A stretch of 64,000 nt of DNA, taken from the NCBI GenBank assembly GCA_965212135.1, contig OZ243044.1, positions 930,001-994,000 on the forward strand, in the 5' to 3' direction. The translations under genes were made by a program, and so were the position numbers. Origin of the DNA: Bin75 sp965212135. Its GTDB lineage: Bacteria > Nitrospirota > Nitrospiria > Nitrospirales > UBA8639. The stretch's first letter is position 1; the number at the start of each line of letters is the position of its first letter. Positions 43,057-51,212 of the stretch are shown piece by piece. The notes under the pieces are model-generated. The model was not told the origin of the DNA. It ran no database searches and was given only the letters and a program-made list of their open reading frames with translations.

Positions 43057-43875
43057 ATGGACTTATCCGTCAATCCCACCATGCTGTTTGTCTTATTCCT
43101 GGGCTTCCTTATCCTGGTCGCAAAAGGGTTGTATATCCTGCGGGAATATGAGCGGGCCGTCATTTTTCGCGTGGGCCGGCTGGCCTCGGGACTCATCGGC
43201 AGGAACGGGCCAGGCATTGTCGTTATTATTCCGTTGATTGATAAACTGGTTCGCGTGAGCCTCCGAACCGTGACCATGGACGTGCCCCCTCAAGACGTCA
43301 TCACCAAAGACAATGTGTCGGTCAAGGTCAATGCGGTGATCTATTTTCGAGTGGTGGAAGCGGAAAAAGCCATTGTGGGGGTGGAAGATTTTTATTACGC
43401 CACGTCCATGATCGCCCAAACCACTTTGCGGAGCGTCCTGGGCCAAAGCCACCTGGATGACTTGCTCTCCAAACGGGACGAAATTAACTCCGACTTACAG
43501 CGGATTATTGACCAGGCCACGGAACCATGGGGCATCAAGGTGTCCGCCGTTGAAGTCAAAAACGTGGATCTCCCGCAAGAAATGCAGCGGGCGATTGCGC
43601 GGCAGGCCGAAGCCGAGCGGGAGCGGCGCTCGAAAGTCATCCATGCCGAAGGCGAATATCAGGCATCCCAACGACTCTCCGATGCCGCCAATATCTTGAG
43701 CCAGAATCCGGCGGCCATGCAATTGCGGTACATGGAAACCATGATGAACGTGGCCGGGGAAAAAAATTCAACAATCCTGTTTCCCCTGCCCATTGACTTA
43801 TTAAGCCCGTTTCTCAAACAACCGCCGCCGCCGACACGCGCCAATCCCGCGCCAGGAGAGTCCGCGTCGGAATAA
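43057..43875 (+). CDS. SPFH-domain (stomatin/slipin) membrane protein
   Basis: Partner of NfeD in membrane microdomains. The 272-residue product has an N-terminal membrane hairpin or helix (MLFVLFLGFLILVAKGLY), then the SPFH domain: REYERAVIFRVGRL, GPGIVVIIPLIDKLVRVSLR, MDVPPQDVITKDNVSVKVNAVIYF, VLGQSHLDDLLSKRDEI, and the coiled C-terminal part AIARQAEAERERRSKVIHAEGE. The ATG directly follows the nfeD stop. The NfeD protease is known to cleave the C-terminal tail of such slipins in archaea; the tail here is Pro-rich. Confidence 0.93.
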   Translation: MDLSVNPTMLFVLFLGFLILVAKGLYILREYERAVIFRVGRLASGLIGRNGPGIVVIIPLIDKLVRVSLRTVTMDVPPQDVITKDNVSVKVNAVIYFRVVEAEKAIVGVEDFYYATSMIAQTTLRSVLGQSHLDDLLSKRDEINSDLQRIIDQATEPWGIKVSAVEVKNVDLPQEMQRAIARQAEAERERRSKVIHAEGEYQASQRLSDAANILSQNPAAMQLRYMETMMNVAGEKNSTILFPLPIDLLSPFLKQPPPPTRANPAPGESASE

Positions 43876-43918
43876 CACGCGGCCCGTCACGGCACCCTCA
43901 CATGAGCAACCTGCGAAC

Positions 43919-44608
43919 ATGAAGCGTCTCTTCGCCGTCATTGGACTGGGCCGGTTTGGGTACAGCGTCGCGGAATCGTTGGTCCAAAAAGGCTGTGAAG
44001 TCCTCGCCATTGATCGAGAAGAATCGAAAATTCAGGCCATCAGCGATATTGCGACCTTTGCCGTGCAATGCGACGTGACGGATGAACGCACGCTCAAATC
44101 CGTCAGTACGCAGAACGTTGACATTGCCGTGGTCAGCATCGGAGAGAACATTGAAGCGAGTATCCTCATCGTGCAAGCGCTGACCGAAATGGGCGTCCAA
44201 TCCATCATCGCCAAAGCCGTGACCAATATTCACGGAAAAATCTTGAGCAATCTCGGGGTCACCGAAGTGATTTACCCGGAACGGGACGCCGCGATCCGGC
44301 TCGCTCATCGCCTGGCTTCCCCCAAGGTTTTGGAATATCTCGAATTAGCGCCCGGATACAGCATTGAGGAAGTCGGGGTTCCAGACCGGTTTTCCGGCAT
44401 GAGCCTTGAGGAAACCCGGATTCGTGAGAATCACAACCTCAACGTCATCGGCATCAAAAAACAGGTGAATCGCATGATCAAAGGACAGTTAAAGAAGGAA
44501 GATGCGTTTAATTTTAAGCCCTCTCCCGGTGACAGGATCGAAAAAGGAGATATCCTGGTCATGATCGGGAAAGAGTACGATCTCGACCAATTCAGTAATT
44601 CCGCGTAA
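43919..44608 (+). CDS. ktrA: KtrA/TrkA-type potassium-uptake regulator
   Basis: Cytoplasmic gating ring of Ktr/Trk potassium channels. The 229-residue product has an RCK-N domain with FAVIGLGRFGYSVAESL (nucleotide binding), the acid LAIDREE, and an RCK-C domain from about 145 (YSIEEVGVPDRFSGMSLEE, PSPGDRIEKGDILVMIG). The single RCK pair and length fit KtrA rather than the double TrkA. No KtrB or TrkH gene is near, so the channel is encoded elsewhere. It is 43 bases after the SPFH gene. Confidence 0.9.
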   Translation: MKRLFAVIGLGRFGYSVAESLVQKGCEVLAIDREESKIQAISDIATFAVQCDVTDERTLKSVSTQNVDIAVVSIGENIEASILIVQALTEMGVQSIIAKAVTNIHGKILSNLGVTEVIYPERDAAIRLAHRLASPKVLEYLELAPGYSIEEVGVPDRFSGMSLEETRIRENHNLNVIGIKKQVNRMIKGQLKKEDAFNFKPSPGDRIEKGDILVMIGKEYDLDQFSNSA

Positions 44609-44684
44609 GGCACGTGCTTCCGCACAAGCAAGCGGGTCTGCGACCGCACCATGGGATTTGCCCGATTTGCGGAATCAAACCACA

Positions 44685-45011
44685 ATGTCGCGTGACGAGT
44701 GCCGGCCGATCCTCAGCGAATTCCGTCAGAACCTGGAAGCATTTTATGCCGCGCTGAATCTCGCTCCGCCCTATCATAGCGTCGAAAAAACGCTGCTGTG
44801 CCTCTCCGCCTTGTTCAACGCCAAAACCGCCGAACAACAGGAACACATTCTGCGCAACCCCGCCTTGAGAGAGCCGCTCTATCTCCGGGCCTTTACAGAT
44901 TCAGGACTGCACAAAAAACACCGCGGCATTATCGCCGGACGCACCCGCACCGACGACCTCGGTACATTCCCTGACTCCCTGCGCTATTTACTGGAACCCT
45001 TTCGATTGTGA
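44685..45011 (+). CDS. Small protein of unknown function
   Basis: The product from the ATG at 44685 is 108 residues, helical, no signal peptide or membrane helix (RPILSEFRQNLEAFYAALNL, SVEKTLLCLSALFNA, LRYLLEPFRL). A TTG nine codons before is possible. I do not recognise it. It precedes the AT-rich lpxC upstream region and may end the ktrA operon. Confidence 0.55.
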   Translation: MSRDECRPILSEFRQNLEAFYAALNLAPPYHSVEKTLLCLSALFNAKTAEQQEHILRNPALREPLYLRAFTDSGLHKKHRGIIAGRTRTDDLGTFPDSLRYLLEPFRL

Positions 45012-45029
45012 CCGTCATTCACTGATTTC

Positions 45030-45175
45030 ACTGTGGGAACATGGCTATTTATGTGTTATTTTTACAACTAATTTATTTGACATGGAATAATTGTACATAA
45101 CTACAAATTATGTTATTGTTATTTTTCAATATGTTACGAAAAAAACTTTTATGGCCCGAAATTTGCTCTTGTATG
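45030..45175 (+). promoter_or_regulatory. AT-rich upstream region of lpxC with a possible promoter
   Basis: This stretch is markedly AT-rich inside a GC-rich neighbourhood. It contains a consensus TTGACA at 45077-45082; a -10 match such as TACAAA lies 19 bases on, a little far. Several other -10-like sequences are present, so the exact start is not clear. It is probably the main promoter or an UP-element-like region of lpxC. Confidence 0.5.
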
Positions 45176-45221
45176 ATTGTCTATTGATCTCTTGATTGAT
45201 CGTCCGTCCGAAGGAGCAGGC

Positions 45222-46166
45222 ATGCAGAGGCAACACACCATTGGGCAACCCGTCTCGTTATCCGGAGTTGGACTCCATTCGGGACATCCTGCCCGGATGC
45301 GTCTTTCTCCGGCCCCCGAGGATCACGGCATTGTGTTTCGACGGAACGTCAACGGCCACGTTGACACCTGCCAGGCTTCAATTCGCAATTTGAGACCCAC
45401 GGAACTCTGTACGGCGATCGGCTCCAATGGATTCCAAATCCAAACGACCGAACACGTGCTTTCAGCCCTCTGGGGACTGGGCGTTGATAATGCCTGTATT
45501 GATATTGATTCCGAAGAAGTGCCGGCGATGGACGGAAGCGCCGCGCCATTTGTCAGGCTCATTCAACTCGCCGGGGTCGTGGCGCAAGAACGTCCTCGGA
45601 CCTATCTGAAAATTCTGGAACCCCTTGCGATTGGCGACCCGACGCGCAATGTTTCCATTCTTCCCTCGCCCTTTCCCAAAATCACCTATACGATTGATTA
45701 CGGCCACCCTCTCATTCAGCGGCAAACCTATGAGCACGAATGGTCCGCGATGGACTTTCAAGCCAAGATCGCCGAAGCCCGAACCTTTGTGTTTTCACAT
45801 GAAGTGGAAGCGTTATGGGCCCGCGGCTTGGGAAAGGGCGGCTCCATGGACAACGCCATTGTCTTTACCGAAACCGGAATCCTGAACGAAGAGGACTTGC
45901 GGTTTCCCGATGAATGTGTGCGCCATAAGATCTTGGACCTCATTGGCGACATCTCTCTTCTGGGGATTCCTCTTGTTGGCCATATTATTGCCAACTGTTC
46001 AGGCCATGCCCTCCACACCCGGCTTGTCCAAACCATTTTAGACAACCCCGCCGCCTGGACGATTCTGGGACCCAACGAGAAGCCTGCAAGCGATTTCTCC
46101 GACCTTGTGCCCCATGGAACAGACGCGGTTCATGCCGTTCCTCTCTCCGCAAACTCCAGGTTCTAA
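45222..46166 (+). CDS. lpxC: UDP-3-O-acyl-N-acetylglucosamine deacetylase LpxC
   Basis: Zinc enzyme of the first committed step of lipid A synthesis. The 314-residue product from the ATG at 45222, which has AAGGAG seven bases upstream, has SLSGVGLHSGHPARMRLSPA, QTTEHVLSALWGLGVDN (zinc His), MDGSAAPFV, EARTFVFSHEVEALWARGLGKGGSMDNAIV and the zinc/catalytic motif RHKILDLIGDISLLG, with the third zinc site in the same region and CSGHALHTRL near the end. All family marks are present. It proves an outer membrane with lipid A. Confidence 0.96.
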   Translation: MQRQHTIGQPVSLSGVGLHSGHPARMRLSPAPEDHGIVFRRNVNGHVDTCQASIRNLRPTELCTAIGSNGFQIQTTEHVLSALWGLGVDNACIDIDSEEVPAMDGSAAPFVRLIQLAGVVAQERPRTYLKILEPLAIGDPTRNVSILPSPFPKITYTIDYGHPLIQRQTYEHEWSAMDFQAKIAEARTFVFSHEVEALWARGLGKGGSMDNAIVFTETGILNEEDLRFPDECVRHKILDLIGDISLLGIPLVGHIIANCSGHALHTRLVQTILDNPAAWTILGPNEKPASDFSDLVPHGTDAVHAVPLSANSRF

Positions 46167-46314
46167 CGCATTCCCTTCACCCGTCCGTTCCCCCTTCGGC
46201 TTTTGTGCTTTTTTTTGAAGAGGAAGCCGGCACAACCCTGGACGGGCCTGTAACCGGAACGACCGTCATTGCGTTCTCCACAGGCGGATGGTAGGTTGAA
46301 GGAAGAATCAGGAC

Positions 46315-46851
46315 ATGAGAATCGCACGCACCGCTTACCGCCCACGGCCCATCGGCCTTCGGATTCTCCTCCTCTTCATCTGCCTCCCAACACCGCTCGC
46401 CGCGACAAACACGACGGGCGATCTTCGCCCGGGATTTCAAGGGGTTCCCTGGGGCAGTGCGTTGTCTGAACTGGCTCAACTCGTACTCGTCGAGCTTGAC
46501 GACCGGGTCGTGATCTATGAGTACAAGGAAGGTCCGCCTCGGTTTGCGCAAGAGCCGGTCGAATCAATACAACTCTACGCCATTGACGGCCAATTTGCTC
46601 GTGCGATGATTCGATACCGCGGCGAGGCAACGCACAACCGCATTACACGGGCTTTGGGATCACAATTTGGGGAAATTCGGCGCCACCCCGGATCAATGGT
46701 TCGCGGGCTGAACCAGGAGTACTCCTGGCGCCTTGAGGAAACCGAAATCACGCTGAGTTACCGGGGGCTGGGAGAACGCGGATTGCTGATGATCCAGAGC
46801 CGCATCCTGGCGCCGCGTTTTCTGGAACTGTTGAGCGATCATACGCATTAG
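46315..46851 (+). CDS. Secreted protein of unknown function
   Basis: The 178-residue product has a signal peptide (GLRILLLFICLPTPLAATN) and a beta-rich mature part beginning GFQGVPWGSALSEL, a start seen in small envelope proteins of unknown function, with YAIDGQFARAMIRYRGEATHN and TEITLSYRGLGERGLLMI. I can name no family. It is convergent with the decarboxylase gene, 10 bases apart. Confidence 0.7.
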   Translation: MRIARTAYRPRPIGLRILLLFICLPTPLAATNTTGDLRPGFQGVPWGSALSELAQLVLVELDDRVVIYEYKEGPPRFAQEPVESIQLYAIDGQFARAMIRYRGEATHNRITRALGSQFGEIRRHPGSMVRGLNQEYSWRLEETEITLSYRGLGERGLLMIQSRILAPRFLELLSDHTH

Positions 46852-46861
46852 CCCGCGATCC

Positions 46862-48502
46862 CTACCCCTCAATCCGGTCCCGGGCCTCTAACACCTTCTG
46901 CACGACGACCGCGATCTTTTCCTCGTCAACAAAGGGGGAGAGGATAAAAGATTTCAACGCCACGATCGGTTCTCCATAATTGGACAAACGATAACAATCG
47001 GTTACGGATAACACCGCGCCCCGCCCCGCCATCGCCTCTTGATGGACGTACTGGAAGACCTTCCGGTTATACTCATTATGGGATAACAGCGTCTCTCGGT
47101 GCGAGGCATCTTCCTGTTCGGCCTCTTTGATCTGAAACGTATCAACATCGCGAGGATACACGCGAAACAGCGTCACCGGGCCGAAATTATCCCGATTCAA
47201 GACCGTGGTGCACGCATGACCCTCCAAATGTTCACGGAGCAATTGAGCCATTTCAACAACGTGACCGATAATAACTTGAAAGCCTTGCTTGCCGAACAAT
47301 TTCATATTGGCCAGCGCGGCGAGAATCCCGCTTCCCGCTCGCGAAGTCTCGACGGTGTACATGCCGGGCCGGTGTTCTCCAAACTGATAGAGGTACGGCA
47401 TCTGCTCCTGCGGCCTGCGGATTAATTCCAGGTCGTCGCGATTTTGAAACAACACCAGACTGGAGATATAGGGCGCAAACCCGGATTTGTGAAAATCAAT
47501 GCCCATGCTGTCCGCGAGAGACAAACTGTGGACGGGCTTTCGCGCCCCCGCCAACGCGCGAAGCGTCCGGGGGCGAAACCCCAGGGGATTGCGCTCGAAA
47601 TCATAGTCATTAAAAACCGACCAGGCCCACCCGATCACGGCATCGGCATGAATATGCGGGCGGTATGGAAGATCAAACTCTTCGGCCAATTCATCGCGCA
47701 TCGCCACGATCCCCGCGAGATCGTCAAGCCCAAACGCATCAGTGGTCCCCATGGTCACGACAATCGCCGCAATTTTGACTCCTCTTTTGAGGGTCTCTCT
47801 GGCTCGTTCCCGCAACACGTCCACGTTCATGGCGTTGCGCGAGTCCGTGGGGATTGTGACGACGCTCGCCGCGCCCAGGCCCAACCATCCGGCAATATTG
47901 TAGCGACAATAATGGCTGGCCTCGCTCGCAAACAGGACGACTTCCTCGCGCACGCCCGAATCAATGGCGCCGGGAATGGCTTTTTCCAGTCCGATTTTGA
48001 CGCCATACAACGTCGTCCCGGTCCCCCCGAAGGTGAACAGCCCGCCGGCACGACCGGGATCATACCCCACCAGGCGAGCCGTCATGGCCACCATCTCAAC
48101 CTCCGCCAGGGCCAGGCGGTGACTATATTCATCCCAGCCGAGATTGGGATTATATAAAGACGCCAACAGGACTCCGATTAACGACGAGATCGTTGGCGGC
48201 GGAATCACATTCTGATGCGTGTGAGGATGCCCTGGAATGATCAACCCCGAACAATACGACACCAGGTCGCTGGTGACGTCCTCCACGCTCATGCCGGCTT
48301 CGGGAAGACTTGCTTCCCGCGCTCTGGCATAGTCCAGCGGCGCGTGCTGCCCAAGAATGGGGCGTTCACTTTTGAGCGCATCCATCTCATCCATCGCACG
48401 CATGACGCTGTGAATAAAGTAGCTGTCATGGACCCGGTCCGAAACAGGCTGAGGAAAAGCCAGGCGGATTTTGGACAGGATATCGCGGTACGGAACCATC
48501 AT
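46862..48502 (-). CDS. PLP-dependent (group II) amino-acid decarboxylase
   Basis: The 546-residue product belongs to the fold-type I decarboxylases that act on glutamate, tyrosine, DOPA and relatives. Visible marks: PGHPHTHQNVIPPPTISSLIGVLLASLYNPN, GLFTFGGTGTTLYGVKIGLEKA, SEASHYCRYNIAGWLGLG (cofactor stacking), HADAVIGWAWSVF, and SLSLADSMGIDFHKSGFAPYISS with the Lys that binds pyridoxal phosphate. It is longer than many members, with an added N-terminus. The substrate cannot be fixed. The ATG at 48502 has AAGGAG upstream. It faces the DUF6445 gene head to head across 195 bases in which I see no gene. Confidence 0.88.
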   Translation of the reverse strand: MMVPYRDILSKIRLAFPQPVSDRVHDSYFIHSVMRAMDEMDALKSERPILGQHAPLDYARAREASLPEAGMSVEDVTSDLVSYCSGLIIPGHPHTHQNVIPPPTISSLIGVLLASLYNPNLGWDEYSHRLALAEVEMVAMTARLVGYDPGRAGGLFTFGGTGTTLYGVKIGLEKAIPGAIDSGVREEVVLFASEASHYCRYNIAGWLGLGAASVVTIPTDSRNAMNVDVLRERARETLKRGVKIAAIVVTMGTTDAFGLDDLAGIVAMRDELAEEFDLPYRPHIHADAVIGWAWSVFNDYDFERNPLGFRPRTLRALAGARKPVHSLSLADSMGIDFHKSGFAPYISSLVLFQNRDDLELIRRPQEQMPYLYQFGEHRPGMYTVETSRAGSGILAALANMKLFGKQGFQVIIGHVVEMAQLLREHLEGHACTTVLNRDNFGPVTLFRVYPRDVDTFQIKEAEQEDASHRETLLSHNEYNRKVFQYVHQEAMAGRGAVLSVTDCYRLSNYGEPIVALKSFILSPFVDEEKIAVVVQKVLEARDRIEG

Positions 48503-48697
48503 ACTCCATGCTCCTTCAATAAGATCGTTGTGAAAAAGAATCGGGGGAGGAGCACGTCATGAAACCGTGCCGCCGCATCGTATCACACGGGGCCGTGCCA
48601 CGATTCGACGCCCCGTTCACCGGGCCATGCCCCATTGACGCGCGGGGACCGGATAGCGCACCATGGAAGCGCCCCTCGACCTCACAGGGAGTCACTT

Positions 48698-49462
48698 GTG
48701 CAACGTTCTCCTGATGCCTTCGCCATCAATCCTCACGGCCGTGTGTCCATCAACCATGTGGGTCGCGGCCAACACAGGGTCGTCATGGTCGAACAATTTT
48801 ATCAGTATCCCGACAAGGTGCTTCAACTGGCTTTGGAGCTTCCGTACACCGATCAATTCGAAATCGTGGGTAATTTCCCCGGCGTGCGGGCTTCGGTGAA
48901 CGTGGACACCGAGCCCGTCGTCCAGGCCATCGGCGAATTCTGGGGCTTGCGGCTGTCCCCGTTTTTTCGCCCGCAGCCGGCGGTGTTTCAGGGTATAACC
49001 ACCCACCACTACCGCCTCAACATTGGACAGCGCCAGCCTCATATTGATCAAGATATTACCGCCATGGTGTACCTGAATCCCGTTGAATCGTGCATGGGAG
49101 GAACCGGACTGTATCGTCATCGCCCCACGGAGTTGGAGCGCGTGCCTCTCGTGCCCGACCAGGCGATGCGGGCGCTGGCCGATCGTCTGGAATTGAGCGA
49201 TGGATTTTTCAACAGCGCCGAGGGGTATGAAAATTTTCAAAACAGCATGATCTTTAACCCGTTGTTCGCCACCAGCGAGAATGCCTATATCAACGACGGG
49301 AACGCCTATTGGGAACTCCTCTTCCTCATTCCGATGAAACCCAACTGTCTGATCATTTTCGACGGGCGCTGTTTTCATTCACAGTACATTCAATCCGATC
49401 AGTACACCCAGGCCTTCCGGGTGAATCAAGTCTTCTATCTTAGTCAAAACCCCACACCCTAA
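48698..49462 (+). CDS. DUF6445 protein, probable Fe(II)/2-oxoglutarate oxygenase fold
   Basis: Starts at a GTG at 48698 with AGGGAG upstream; the open frame begins earlier but without site. The 254-residue product has PHIDQDITAMVYLNP and CMGGTGLYRHRPTE in the middle and LIIFDGRCFHSQYI, AFRVNQVFYL at the end. The H-x-D pair, the distal His and the following Arg are arranged as in Fe(II)/2-oxoglutarate-dependent oxygenases. It matches my memory of DUF6445. A substrate is not suggested by the text; neighbours are an amino-acid decarboxylase and a peptide transporter, which would fit amino-acid-type chemistry. Confidence 0.75.
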   Translation: MQRSPDAFAINPHGRVSINHVGRGQHRVVMVEQFYQYPDKVLQLALELPYTDQFEIVGNFPGVRASVNVDTEPVVQAIGEFWGLRLSPFFRPQPAVFQGITTHHYRLNIGQRQPHIDQDITAMVYLNPVESCMGGTGLYRHRPTELERVPLVPDQAMRALADRLELSDGFFNSAEGYENFQNSMIFNPLFATSENAYINDGNAYWELLFLIPMKPNCLIIFDGRCFHSQYIQSDQYTQAFRVNQVFYLSQNPTP

Positions 49463-49472
49463 GCCGCACGGT

Positions 49473-50831
49473 TCAACGTTGAACCCGCCGGGCTTCCTCT
49501 TCCTGAAGACAGGTTTGGACGCGGTACTGTTTTGCCACCGCGGTAAAGAGCAGCGAGGCCCCCAACATGACCCCCGCAAAAAACCAATAATAATCCGCAC
49601 CGGCGAGCCGCACGCTTCCATCTTCGTTCTGAATGAAGTAATTCACAAATGCCGTAAAGGCATTCCCGAGCGACACCGACAATAAAAAAAGCGCCATCAC
49701 AAAAGACTTCAAGGCCTTCGGAGCCTGGGTATAGGAAAATTCCAAACAGGTGATCGAGACCATCACCTCCGCCGCGGTAATCACCAGAAAAGCCAACAAT
49801 TGCCACGCAATAGTCGGTCGCAGCCCCGAGGCAAGCCGTATCTCGATAAACGCCGAAACGACAAAGGCGATGACGGTCACAAAAAACCCGATGCCGATTT
49901 TCCGCAACGGCGTCAAGGGGAACACCCGGCCAATGAGCGGGTAGAGGCCATAGGCAAAAACCGGAATGAGGAGCATGATTAAAAAGGGATTGGCGAACTG
50001 AATTTGCGAAGGCAGCCATTCCACCCCCATCCAATGTAAATCCATACGCTTGGCCTGTAAGACCCACGCCGACCCCGTTTGGTCGTAGAGCGCCCAAAAA
50101 AACGCAACAAACACATAAATGGGAATCAGGCGTCCGATGGCCCGAAGATTGTCCGGGGCAAATAATTCCCGAACAAAGGATGATCCGCCGGCGGGGATAT
50201 GCGCATATTGCCGCCGGCCCAACCAAAAGACCCACGTCGCCAGCAACATCAACAATCCGGGCACGCCGAAGGCCAGCCGGGGCCCGCTATGATAGAGCAG
50301 CCATGGCGTCAAGAGCGTTGACAGCCCCGCTCCCCAATTAATCGCAAAATAAAACCAGTAAAACGCCTTGCCGAGCAGATGACTGTTCATGGCGCTAAAC
50401 TGATCGCCGAGGTTGGCGGACACACAGGGTTTGATCCCTCCGGCCCCCACGGCGATCAGCGTGAGGCCCACGACCAGGCCAATCCTGGTCTGATCCACCG
50501 AGAGGGCCACGTGTCCCAGGCAGTACACCAGAGACAGCGTCATAATCGTGCGAAACTTCCCCCACCAGATGTCCGCGATCAGGGCCCCAATCGCCGGGAA
50601 AAAATACACCGCGGACGTAAAGAGATGATAGTACGAACGCGCTTCAGATTCGGTCATGGCGTCCAGGGCGCCGTCGGCATTGTGGAGATATTGCGTCATG
50701 AAAATGACCAGGATTGTTCGCATCCCGTAGAAACTAAACCGCTCGGCGGCTTCGTTCACGACCAGGAACGGAATGGACGAAGGCATCCGATCCGAGCGTT
50801 CGGGGGAGGGACGATACTGAAGTGTGCTCAT
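49473..50831 (-). CDS. POT-family proton-coupled oligopeptide transporter
   Basis: Imports di- or tripeptides with protons. The 452-residue product has about 12-14 membrane helices. The family motif ExxER is present as NEAAERFSFYGMRTILVIFM, followed by FPAIGALIADIWWGKFRTI and the loop GIKPCVSANLGDQF, and FYWFYFAINWGA, all POT marks. It lies tail to tail with the DUF6445 gene, 10 bases apart, and 74 bases from the small gene upstream on the same strand, possibly in one operon with hyuAB. Confidence 0.92.
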   Translation of the reverse strand: MSTLQYRPSPERSDRMPSSIPFLVVNEAAERFSFYGMRTILVIFMTQYLHNADGALDAMTESEARSYYHLFTSAVYFFPAIGALIADIWWGKFRTIMTLSLVYCLGHVALSVDQTRIGLVVGLTLIAVGAGGIKPCVSANLGDQFSAMNSHLLGKAFYWFYFAINWGAGLSTLLTPWLLYHSGPRLAFGVPGLLMLLATWVFWLGRRQYAHIPAGGSSFVRELFAPDNLRAIGRLIPIYVFVAFFWALYDQTGSAWVLQAKRMDLHWMGVEWLPSQIQFANPFLIMLLIPVFAYGLYPLIGRVFPLTPLRKIGIGFFVTVIAFVVSAFIEIRLASGLRPTIAWQLLAFLVITAAEVMVSITCLEFSYTQAPKALKSFVMALFLLSVSLGNAFTAFVNYFIQNEDGSVRLAGADYYWFFAGVMLGASLLFTAVAKQYRVQTCLQEEEARRVQR

Positions 50832-50905
50832 GACCAGATCATGATTCCGAACCGCAGAACACCTTGCCGGCGATGAGCAGGCCGCCGTACCGGCAGGACA
50901 AGTCT

Positions 50906-51175
50906 CTATTGTTTATAAAAACGTATGTGGTCTTTGTATTCCTGAATGGCCGCTCGCAGAGCGGATTTCCCAAGGGGAATGTTGGCTTCAAGCGTTTCCT
51001 CTATCGCGGGCTCGTCAATGACCACTTCGTAGGTCTCCTGAACATTGGTCATGACGACCCCTTTCGCCACCTGCCGCGGCATGAAAATTTCCGTCCACAC
51101 TTCTTTTTCAACGAGACAGACGTCGCAAAAACGCTCATACAGCATTTCCACCCGTTCGGGATCTGTTTCCTGCAC
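50906..51175 (-). CDS. Small protein between hyuB and the peptide transporter
   Basis: Starts at a GTG at 51175 that has GGAAGGAG seven bases upstream, so a real gene. The 89-residue product has CDVCLVEKEVWTEIFMPRQ and EETLEANIPLGKSALRAAIQEYKDH. It has a CxxC pair but no second one. No family recognised. It lies 37 bases after hyuB, so it is probably in the hyuAB operon. The longer frame runs into hyuB and was not used. Confidence 0.65.
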   Translation of the reverse strand: MQETDPERVEMLYERFCDVCLVEKEVWTEIFMPRQVAKGVVMTNVQETYEVVIDEPAIEETLEANIPLGKSALRAAIQEYKDHIRFYKQ

Positions 51176-51212
51176 AATCTTTCTCCTTCCGGCAGCAAGG
51201 CACGGGAAGCCC

